NCBI GenBank assembly: GCA_020430865.1
Contig: JAGQIY010000921.1
Location: 1-10,862, forward strand
DNA from: Myxococcales bacterium
GTDB lineage: Bacteria > Myxococcota > Polyangia > Polyangiales > Polyangiaceae
DNA: 10,862 bases
Direction: 5' to 3'
Shown: in pieces, positions 6,291 through 10,862 of the stretch
Position numbering within the stretch: position 1 is the stretch's first letter
Layout: every line of letters begins with the position of its first letter
Program-made: the position numbers and the translations under genes
Notes under the pieces: model-generated
Seen by the model: only the letters and a program-made list of their open reading frames with translations
What the model was told of the DNA's origin: nothing
Databases searched by the model: none

Positions 6291-7259
6291 ATGAGCGAGC
6301 GCGTTGGCGAACTGATTGCGGACCGATACCAACTCACCGCGGAGCTTGGGCGAGGGGGGTCGAGCGTGGTTTACCGTGCGTTCGACGCTCAGGAGCACCG
6401 CGAGGTCGCGGTCAAGGTGCTGCACGAGAGCTTCGCCGGCAGGGAGGACTTCGGCGTGCGCATGGTGCGCGAGTTCCGGGCCATGCGCCTGCTCGCGGGA
6501 ACTGCGGCCGTCCAGGCATACGGGCTGGTGGCGAGCCCTGCTGGCGCGCTGTGCCTGGTGATGGAGCTGCTCGAGGGGAAGGACCTCGACGATCACTTGT
6601 TGCGTCCCGAGGTGCGAGGACGAGGGGTTTCCGTGGGGGAACTGCTCACGCTCTTGCAGCCGATCGTGCGCACTCTCGAGCGGGGACACGAGCTCGGGAT
6701 CGTGCACCGGGACCTGAAGCCGGGGAACATCTTCGTGCTGGCTCGCCGGTGGCAAGGCGAGGCGTCGGGGGAGTACGAGACCCGAGCGAGCGGCGCGGAT
6801 GAACTCAGCCGGCGAGTGCGCCTGTTGGACTACGGCTTCTGCCACGCTGCCGATACGCGCTCCATCACGCCCCATGGAACCGTGCTGGGCTCACCGAGCT
6901 ACATTGCGCCCGAGGTGTGGCGCGGGTGTGCCGGGGCACCCGACCCGGCGATAGACGTCTACTCGCTGGGCGCGATCGTCTTTCGCCTGCTCGCCGGCCG
7001 CGTGCCCTTCGAGGCGGAGAGCCTGAAGCAGAAGCTCGAGCTCGTCTGCACCGGCGAGCGACCGAGCCTCCACGCCCTGCGCCCCGACCTGCCGGCGGCC
7101 ATCGACGACTGGGTGGCGCAGGTGCTGGCGATTCAGCCCAGGCATCGCTTCAGTCGCGTGCGTGCCCTGTGGGTGGCCTTGCAGGAGGCGCTCGGGCAGC
7201 GCTTCGAGCTCGCTGCTGCCCAGCATGGGCCCGAGTCGAGCGAAGCCTCCGGGGGCTGA
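6291..7259 (+). CDS. Soluble Hanks-type Ser/Thr protein kinase with DYG motif
   Basis: This 322-residue protein kinase phosphorylates Ser/Thr in protein substrates; the targets are unknown. Kinase landmarks are present in order: Gly loop LGRGGSSVVY (19-28), VAVK with K42, helix-C Glu E61 (or nearby), hinge VMELLEGKDL, catalytic loop HRDLKPGN (139-146; D141, N146), metal motif D180-Y-G (DYG instead of DFG), YIAPE (204-208), and DVYSLGAIVF (222-230) with structural D222. All catalytic residues are kept, so it should be active. Between N146 and D180 there is an insertion of roughly 20 residues (ARRWQGEASGEYETRASGADE) compared with the usual short beta7-beta8 link. No membrane helix or sensor domain follows; the last ~30 residues are a poorly conserved tail. 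The ATG at 6291 is preceded by AAGGTGG (6281-6287). The peroxiredoxin gene follows 97 bases later on the same strand. Such kinases are abundant in myxobacteria. Confidence 0.92.
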   Translation: MSERVGELIADRYQLTAELGRGGSSVVYRAFDAQEHREVAVKVLHESFAGREDFGVRMVREFRAMRLLAGTAAVQAYGLVASPAGALCLVMELLEGKDLDDHLLRPEVRGRGVSVGELLTLLQPIVRTLERGHELGIVHRDLKPGNIFVLARRWQGEASGEYETRASGADELSRRVRLLDYGFCHAADTRSITPHGTVLGSPSYIAPEVWRGCAGAPDPAIDVYSLGAIVFRLLAGRVPFEAESLKQKLELVCTGERPSLHALRPDLPAAIDDWVAQVLAIQPRHRFSRVRALWVALQEALGQRFELAAAQHGPESSEASGG

Positions 7260-7345
7260 CGCTGCGCCGCCCCGGGCCGTTTGATCCCCCTCCCGCCGTG
7301 CTTTTGAGTAACGTCTCGGTGTGCCTCGAGCGGGCGCCAAGCATC

Positions 7346-7351
7346 GGAGAG
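7346..7351 (+). promoter_or_regulatory. Ribosome binding site that fixes the peroxiredoxin start
   Basis: GGAGAG (7346-7351) stands five bases before ATG 7357. The frame is also open from a GTG at 7321, but that codon has no comparable site, so ATG 7357 is chosen. Confidence 0.7.
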
Positions 7352-7356
7352 CGACC

Positions 7357-8067
7357 ATGGCGGCGAAGAAGAACGCAAGTTCCGTGAAAAAATCCCCCGG
7401 GAAAAAGCCCAAGCAAGCAGCGAAGTCCGCACCGGCGAAGGCGGGCAAGGCGGCTCCAGCCAAGGCGACGAAGCTGGGGAAGGCGGCTCCAGCCAAGGCG
7501 GCGAAGAAGAACGCGAGTTCTGTGAAAAAATCCCCCGGGAAAAAGTCTGCGCAAGCAGCGAAGCCAGCGCCGGTCAAGGCGGGGAAGCCGGCTCCGGCCA
7601 AGGCGGCTCCGACGGGCGTCGGCGTCGGGGACCAGGCTCCGAGTTTCGAGCTCCCCGATCAGGACGGCAATCTGCTGTCATCGGCATCGCTGGCGGGCGC
7701 CCCGTACGTGATCTACTTCTACCCGAAGGACGACACCCCGGGTTGCACCAAGGAGGCCTGCGGTTTCCAGGAGGAACAACCCGCGTTCCAGTCGGCGGGG
7801 GTGCGAGTGATCGGAGTCAGCCCCGACAGCCCCGCTCGCCACATCAAGTTCCGCCAGAAGTACGGGCTCGAGTTCACCCTGCTGGCTGACGTCGACAAGC
7901 AGCTCGCTGAGGCCTACGGCGTCTGGGTCATGAAGCAGAACTATGGGCGGGAGTACATGGGGATCCAGCGCAGCACCTTCCTCGTCGACGCCAAGGGCCA
8001 GATCGCCCAGGCTTGGCGCAACGTGCGGGTGAACGGCCACGTCGACGCGGTGCTGGGCGCGATCTGA
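7357..8067 (+). CDS. bcp: Bcp-type peroxiredoxin with lysine-rich histone-H1-like N-terminal tail
   Basis: This is a 236-residue thiol peroxidase of the Bcp/PrxQ subfamily, which reduces hydrogen peroxide and organic hydroperoxides. The catalytic domain (about 87-236) has the PxxxTxxC motif P123-KDD-T127-PG-C130, with resolving Cys C135 five residues on (the Bcp arrangement), the conserved R205 in QRSTF, and the thioredoxin-like fold starting at VGDQAPSFELPDQDG. It appears fully active. The unusual part is residues 1-86. By direct count they contain 24 Lys, no Asp, Glu or Arg, and otherwise mainly Ala, Pro, Ser and Gly, with SPGKK twice and PAKA repeatedly. This resembles the tails of histone H1 and the AlgP/HctB-type bacterial H1-like proteins and is built from an internal duplication offset by 46 residues. 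Nonspecific DNA or polyanion binding is inferred, not shown. The frame runs uninterrupted from tail to enzyme. A convergent EAL gene ends 33 bases downstream. Confidence 0.94.
   Translation: MAAKKNASSVKKSPGKKPKQAAKSAPAKAGKAAPAKATKLGKAAPAKAAKKNASSVKKSPGKKSAQAAKPAPVKAGKPAPAKAAPTGVGVGDQAPSFELPDQDGNLLSSASLAGAPYVIYFYPKDDTPGCTKEACGFQEEQPAFQSAGVRVIGVSPDSPARHIKFRQKYGLEFTLLADVDKQLAEAYGVWVMKQNYGREYMGIQRSTFLVDAKGQIAQAWRNVRVNGHVDAVLGAI
7360..7611 (+). repeat. Internal duplication encoding the basic tail of the peroxiredoxin
   Basis: Two tandem units offset by 138 bases (46 codons) encode the tail: unit 1 from 7360 and unit 2 from 7498. Both begin with AAKKNASSVKKSPGKK and continue with (K/S)-Q-AAK-x-AP-x-KAGK-x-APAKA. 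DNA identity is high, including the codon run for VKKSPGK, so the duplication is fairly recent or maintained. Inside unit 1, GKAAPAKA occurs twice more (residues 30-37 and 41-48) with a 33-base offset. All offsets are multiples of three, so length can change without breaking the frame. Confidence 0.88.
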
Positions 8068-8100
8068 GCCGCTGCGCTCTTCCTGGCGCTCGTTGCGAGA

Positions 8101-8895
8101 TCAGGGCTGGGGCGGCCAGGCGATTCGCGGCATCGGAAAACCTGGTCGCGCGAACAAGAAGCCCTGTCCATAGTGGGCGCCAGTGTCCCGGGAGGCCACG
8201 TACTCACTGAAAGTCTCGATGCCTTCAGCGACCACGACCGAGCCCAGGTCGACGCACAGGCGAACCACGCTCTTGACGAGCTGCTGCTGTCGACGGCTCT
8301 GATCGATGCCCTCGATCAAGCCGCGGTCGAGCTTCACGACGCGCGGTTCGAGATCTGCGATGCGCTTGAGGTTGGAGTAGCCAGCGCCCAGGTCATCCAC
8401 GACCAGGTGGATCCCACCGCGCGAGCGCACCTCGTTGAGCACGCTGCGGCACAGGTCGAAATGCGTCATGGGCACGCTCTCGGTGATCTCCACGTAGATC
8501 TCGTGGTCGTGCATGAAGATCGGATCGTCCGGTCGGACGAGCCAGCTCTCGTTGAGCTCGCTGGGATGAACGTTCACGAACAGCGGGATCCCGCTGCACA
8601 GGGGAACCGCGATCTCGCGAATCATGCGCCCGAGCCGGCCCGAACACCCGGTGTCTACCGCCCGTTGAAACAGCACGCCGGGGTTGCCGAACTCGGGTAC
8701 CGAACAGCGGACGAGGGCTTCGTAGGCGAACAGCTCTCCGTCATCCAGGTTGATGATGGGTTGGAAGACCACGCTGAGGTCGTCCGCCTGGACCATGTTG
8801 TCCAGGGCCACCATCGAGTCTCGTCGACGGAAGGTACCTCCCGGGGGGGCGTTGGGGGCGTCGGACAAACGGTTGGTGTGGGGCTGGTACTTCAC
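8101..8895 (-). CDS. Stand-alone EAL-domain cyclic-di-GMP phosphodiesterase
   Basis: This 264-residue protein is almost entirely an EAL domain, which hydrolyses cyclic di-GMP to linear pGpG. Motifs by residue (GTG start): FQPIINL (44-50), E59-A-L, N108 in FVNVHP, E136 in YVEITES, D167-D168 in VVDDLGAGYSN, K188 in VKLD, E224 in VVAEGIET, and Q244 in GQGF. All metal and catalytic positions are kept, so activity is expected. There is no sensor, GGDEF or membrane segment, so it is a cytosolic single-domain enzyme. Start choice: the track of GC-rich third positions holds back to GTG 8895 (22 of 28 codons between it and ATG 8814 end in G/C) and drops to about half upstream. ATG 8814 gives a 237-residue alternative that clips little of the domain. 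Neither has a good ribosome site. It is convergent with the peroxiredoxin and divergent from the Cache-like lipoprotein. Confidence 0.9.
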   Translation of the reverse strand: MKYQPHTNRLSDAPNAPPGGTFRRRDSMVALDNMVQADDLSVVFQPIINLDDGELFAYEALVRCSVPEFGNPGVLFQRAVDTGCSGRLGRMIREIAVPLCSGIPLFVNVHPSELNESWLVRPDDPIFMHDHEIYVEITESVPMTHFDLCRSVLNEVRSRGGIHLVVDDLGAGYSNLKRIADLEPRVVKLDRGLIEGIDQSRRQQQLVKSVVRLCVDLGSVVVAEGIETFSEYVASRDTGAHYGQGFLFARPGFPMPRIAWPPQP

Positions 8896-8945
8896 GACGC
8901 AGTTCCAAGGCGCACGACCTGGGGCACGGCCCCTGGGCAATCTCC

Positions 8946-8960
8946 AAGGATAGCATCCTT
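8946..8960. promoter_or_regulatory. Inverted repeat upstream of the EAL gene, possible operator
   Basis: AAGGAT-AGC-ATCCTT is a perfect 6-base inverted repeat about 50 bases upstream of the EAL start at 8895, in the divergent gap shared with the lipoprotein gene. Its position would suit a regulator site or an mRNA leader hairpin. No regulator can be named and chance occurrence is possible. Confidence 0.3.
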
Positions 8961-9046
8961 CTCCTCGAGCCGGGTGCTTCGCCGCGAGGCCAAGCTGGGG
9001 TCTCTCGAAGCGCGGGCTCGCTGCGCTCCAGTGTGCGTTTGTGTAC

Positions 9047-9085
9047 GCTGCGGTGATCTTGAGCTGCGGTGATCTTGAGCTGCGG
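9047..9085. repeat. Short tandem repeat array B (16-base unit) upstream of the Cache-like lipoprotein gene
   Basis: Two exact copies of gctgcggtgatcttga (9047-9062, 9063-9078) and a partial copy gctgcgg (9079-9085) end 24 bases before the start codon at 9110. Each unit carries TTGA-GC across the junction, which resembles a -35 element, and a TATACT follows at 9091-9096. The unit aligns with the 17-base unit of array C on the far side of the same gene (GCTGC(A/G)G ... CTTGA or CCTGA). Confidence 0.88.
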
Positions 9086-9098
9086 CGGCCTATACTCC

Positions 9099-9103
9099 AG
9101 GAG
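9099..9103 (+). promoter_or_regulatory. Ribosome binding site that fixes the start of the 9110 gene
   Basis: AGGAG (9099-9103) lies six bases before ATG 9110. The frame is open further upstream to 9041, but that extension would translate the tandem array and has no ribosome site, so ATG 9110 is preferred. Confidence 0.75.
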
Positions 9104-9109
9104 ATCGAG

Positions 9110-10123
9110 ATGGAAGCGAGTGATTGGGTGAGCTGGGTCGTGCGACCGAAACGGAGCTTCGCGAAGCCGAGCGCGGTGGCGAGGCGCGGCGTCACCTGGG
9201 GATCCGCGTTCACCGTAGGTAGCTTGCTGGTGGCCCCCCTGAGTGGCTGCGACAACACCGCCAAGACCAGCGTGACCAAGGCCACGCCCCATGTCAGCCG
9301 GCTGGTTCAGACCGCGACCTCGGACATCCACGAGCTCGAGCGAGGTCTACCCAGGGGCGCGCGAGCGCTGGGTCAGGAGCTGTTTCCGCAGGAAAAGCAG
9401 GCGGAGAGCGACGCTGGAGCAGACGCCGGGACGTCCGCCTCCAGAGCGAGCGCGCTCGAGGATCCGCAGGAGCTCAAGCGCCTCATCGAGCAGGTGCGCG
9501 CCAAGGACCCCGATCTTCGCGTCGCCAAGTCGACCTTCTTCGCGGTTGCGGATCCGTCGGGAAAGATACTGCGCAACGATCAGCAGCAAGACCTGATGGC
9601 GGGGAAATCGCTCTTCGGCGGCTATCCCGAGCTCAAGACCGCGCTCACCAGCAAGGAAGCGTTCGTGCGCACCAAGGGCAGCATGCCCGAGGCGAGTGGG
9701 ATCCGTGGCCGGGACGATGCGCAGCTGGTGCTGGCGAGTCCGATCCGACAGGCGGGCAAGCCGGACGCCGAGGTCAAGGGACTGTTCGTCAGCGGCTGGT
9801 CCTGGACCAGCTACTGCTACCGCCTGGAGAACGCGCTCAAGGGCTGGCACCAGGACGAGCGCGGCGAGGAGAACGGCAAGCCGGGCAAGATGCCCGTGGC
9901 CTACGTGTTCGTCGTCGTTGGCGATCGGGTGTACGGCGCACCCGAGGCGCCCCAGGTCAACATCGACACCATCGCGGGGCTCTCACTACTGAGCCAGACT
10001 CAGGGAGACTCCGTCTTCAGCAAGGAACTGGAGATCACCGGGCGAGCCTTTGGTGTGGTCGGGCAACGCGTGCCCGCGCTCGGCGACGACGTCGCCCTCG
10101 CCATTCTGCGCAGTGAGACCTGA
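9110..10123 (+). CDS. Putative lipoprotein with Cache-like sensory region
   Basis: This 337-residue exported protein has a canonical lipobox LSGC47 after the hydrophobic stretch WGSAFTVGSLLVAPLSG; the n-region before it is unusually long (about 28 residues, with RR at 25-26). GTG 9176 would give a conventional signal peptide but lacks a good ribosome site. After the lipid anchor comes a helical stretch (HVSRLVQTATSDIHELERGL), an Ala/Asp/Ser linker (about 98-115), and a helix LEDPQELKRLIEQVRAKDPDLRVAKSTFFAVADPSGKILRND that looks like the start of a Cache (extracellular PAS-like) fold. Further strands (AQLVLASPIRQ, VKGLFVSGWSWTSYCYRLENAL, VAYVFVVVGDRVYG, ELEITGRAFGVVGQRVPAL, VALAIL) are compatible with one or two such domains. 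The Cache assignment is a pattern judgement and no ligand is evident. With no signalling domain, it may hand a signal to a partner protein. Its last codons and stop fall within the first unit of array C. It is divergent from the EAL gene. Confidence 0.72.
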   Translation: MEASDWVSWVVRPKRSFAKPSAVARRGVTWGSAFTVGSLLVAPLSGCDNTAKTSVTKATPHVSRLVQTATSDIHELERGLPRGARALGQELFPQEKQAESDAGADAGTSASRASALEDPQELKRLIEQVRAKDPDLRVAKSTFFAVADPSGKILRNDQQQDLMAGKSLFGGYPELKTALTSKEAFVRTKGSMPEASGIRGRDDAQLVLASPIRQAGKPDAEVKGLFVSGWSWTSYCYRLENALKGWHQDERGEENGKPGKMPVAYVFVVVGDRVYGAPEAPQVNIDTIAGLSLLSQTQGDSVFSKELEITGRAFGVVGQRVPALGDDVALAILRSET

Positions 10124-10216
10124 GCTGCAGCGAGACCTGAGCTGCAGCGAGACCTGAGCTACAGCGAGACCTGAGCTACAGCGAGACTTGAGCTGCAGCG
10201 AGACCTGAGCTGCAGC
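10115..10216. repeat. Tandem repeat array C: six 17-base units filling a convergent gap
   Basis: The consensus gagacctgagctgcagc repeats six times without spacers: 10115-10131, 10132-10148, 10149-10165, 10166-10182, 10183-10199 and 10200-10216. Units 1, 2 and 6 match the consensus; units 3 and 4 have gctacagc and unit 5 has gagacttg. The first unit provides the last codons and stop of the + gene (GAG ACC TGA), and the array ends one base before the - strand stop codon (10217-10219). Because 17 is not a multiple of three, the TGA in each unit closes all three + frames within any three units. The last unit plus the following TCA makes a 14-base palindrome TGAGCTGCAGCTCA (10206-10219). Confidence 0.95.
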
Positions 10217-10471
10217 TCACTCTTCTCGGGGTTCGTCTTCGTACTCGTCGGCGATCGCTCGCAGGTCGCGTCGGCGCAGCGGTTCGTCTGGACCCAGCCG
10301 ACCCAGGCGATGCAATCCGTAGAGCATCACCAGCAGCGCGCCAACCGTCAGCCAGGCTCCCAGCGCCTGGGAGGCGGTGACGCTCAGCGCGATGCCAAGC
10401 AGGGTGAGGGTGGCGCCCACCGCGAGCACTCGGCGCTGAGGCCCCGGCGTCGACTCCGCCGTCACGGCCAC
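10217..10471 (-). CDS. Small two-helix membrane protein, function unknown
   Basis: This 84-residue protein has two predicted transmembrane helices, about residues 15-34 (VLAVGATLTLLGIALSVTAS) and 37-57 (ALGAWLTVGALLVMLYGLHRL), joined by a very short turn. A charged cytoplasmic C-terminal tail follows (RLGPDEPLRRRDLRAIADEYEDEPREE) that is basic then acidic. No family is recognised. The start is GTG 10471, lying inside the end of the upstream gene, which overlaps it by 10 bases on the same strand; this suggests translational coupling and a shared operon. No separate ribosome site is clear. Its stop codon directly abuts the 17-base repeat array. Confidence 0.75.
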   Translation of the reverse strand: MAVTAESTPGPQRRVLAVGATLTLLGIALSVTASQALGAWLTVGALLVMLYGLHRLGRLGPDEPLRRRDLRAIADEYEDEPREE

Positions 10472-10862
10472 TTCTCGGCGCGCGCGCGGACGAGAAAGTC
10501 TCGCACGTCGCGCTTGAGCTTGTTCTCGGCGGTGATCGTCGTCTCCTCGTGCTCGGTGCCCACGTGATCGTCGTACATGTACGAGTCGTCACGCAGCACC
10601 AGGATGCGGGCGTCCGACTCGTCCCCCATGCCGTTGACCAGCACCAGCGCGTCGCTGCCAGGATCCACCTGAGGCAGGGCGCTCGCGATCCTGCTGCGCT
10701 CAGCGGCGTTGGTGTACGCGACGCCATACTTGTGACCCGCGGATCCAACGTCGACTTCGATCTCGATGCCCTCCTGGATCTGCATGCGACGCGCGTTGGT
10801 GGGGCGATCGCCCTCCGATCGCATCACGTCGGCGATCAGGCGCACGGCGCGGCGTTCGTCCA
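10462..10862 (-). CDS. Hypothetical protein, N-terminus at or beyond the right edge
   Basis: The frame runs from the right edge to TGA at 10462-10464 and gives about 132 residues. It begins DERRAVRLIADVMRSEGDRPTNARRMQIQEGIEIEVDVG. The base pair at the edge leaves open whether a start codon lies exactly there (the last visible bases on the - strand read TGGAC, so ATG or GTG could be completed by the next base) or the gene is longer. GTG 10845 is an internal alternative. I recognise no domain. The middle VDPGSDALVLVNGMGDESDARILVLRDDSYMYDDH suggests alternating strands and turns rich in Asp, and the end TITAENKLKRDVRDFLVRARAEKWP is a basic helix. No signal peptide or membrane helix is seen. It overlaps the small membrane protein gene by 10 bases, so the two are probably co-expressed. 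Confidence 0.72.
   Translation of the reverse strand, partial: DERRAVRLIADVMRSEGDRPTNARRMQIQEGIEIEVDVGSAGHKYGVAYTNAAERSRIASALPQVDPGSDALVLVNGMGDESDARILVLRDDSYMYDDHVGTEHEETTITAENKLKRDVRDFLVRARAEKWP

Noticed and set aside
6216..7601. - strand frames opposite the kinase and the peroxiredoxin tail, including an Ala/Phe/Gly repeat protein
   Set aside because: They mirror the kinase and the Lys/Ala repeats; the apparent repeat structure is only the complement of the real tail.
8741..8969. A 71-codon - strand frame starting at ATG 8956 behind a strong GAGGAGAAGG site
   Set aside because: The ribosome-like site is good, but the frame is Pro/Arg-rich and runs into the EAL gene in another frame without any motif. 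It was kept in mind only as a possible leader peptide; nothing else supports it.
8173..9072. A 299-codon + strand frame opposite the EAL gene
   Set aside because: The - strand has every EAL catalytic motif; the + frame has the His/Val/Asp-rich look of an antisense shadow.
1..10862. Search for phage, transposase, toxin-antitoxin, defence or biosynthetic clusters and for tRNA or rRNA genes
   Set aside because: No integrase, transposase, terminal inverted repeats, paired toxin-antitoxin genes, synthase domains or tRNA-like cloverleaf were seen. The genes look like stable core and accessory chromosome.

Overview
The window looks like chromosomal DNA of a high-GC deltaproteobacterium, most probably a myxobacterium (Polyangia/Sorangiineae-like). 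The evidence is strongly GC-biased third codon positions, several lipoproteins whose lipobox is followed by long Gly/Ser/Ala linkers, a VWA lipoprotein with the C-terminal Cys pattern common in that group, a soluble Hanks-type Ser/Thr kinase, and a succinate dehydrogenase of the non-classical (Bacteroidetes/delta 'type B') kind. The taxon is inferred from these traits; no marker gene is present.

Layout, left to right: the 3' end of sdhA and complete sdhB (3-1164) form the end of an sdh operon closed by an intrinsic terminator (1192-1226). Next on the + strand are an alpha/beta-hydrolase-fold protein with a degraded catalytic triad (1259-2311) and a small Cys-rich lipoprotein (2392-2721, or coupled from 2311). 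Convergent to these is a large VWA lipoprotein on the - strand (2880-4223); a short tandem repeat lies in the convergent gap. A 368-base non-coding stretch, holding a strong - strand terminator, separates it from a conserved-looking protein of unknown function (4592-5056, -). Divergent from that is a CAP/SCP-domain (YkwD-like) lipoprotein (5219-6127), followed by a cytosolic Ser/Thr kinase (6291-7259) and a Bcp-type peroxiredoxin carrying an 86-residue, histone-H1-like, lysine-rich N-terminal tail (7357-8067). Convergent to the peroxiredoxin is a stand-alone EAL phosphodiesterase (8101-8895, -). Divergent from that is a lipoprotein with a Cache-like region (9110-10123), then a - strand pair: a two-helix membrane protein (10217-10471) overlapping an unidentified gene that runs off the right edge (10462-10862).

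The window is mostly housekeeping and cell-envelope genes, with no phage, transposase or defence cassette. The parts that ordinary annotation does not explain are (1) the peroxiredoxin with a DNA-binding-like tail built from an internal duplication, and (2) three short tandem arrays with 16-18-base periods, each with a GCTGC(A/G)G core. The longest (10115-10216, six 17-base units) exactly fills a convergent intergenic gap: its first unit supplies the stop codon of the + gene and its last base abuts the stop codon of the - gene. A related 16-base array lies just upstream of that same + gene, so the gene is bracketed by similar repeats.
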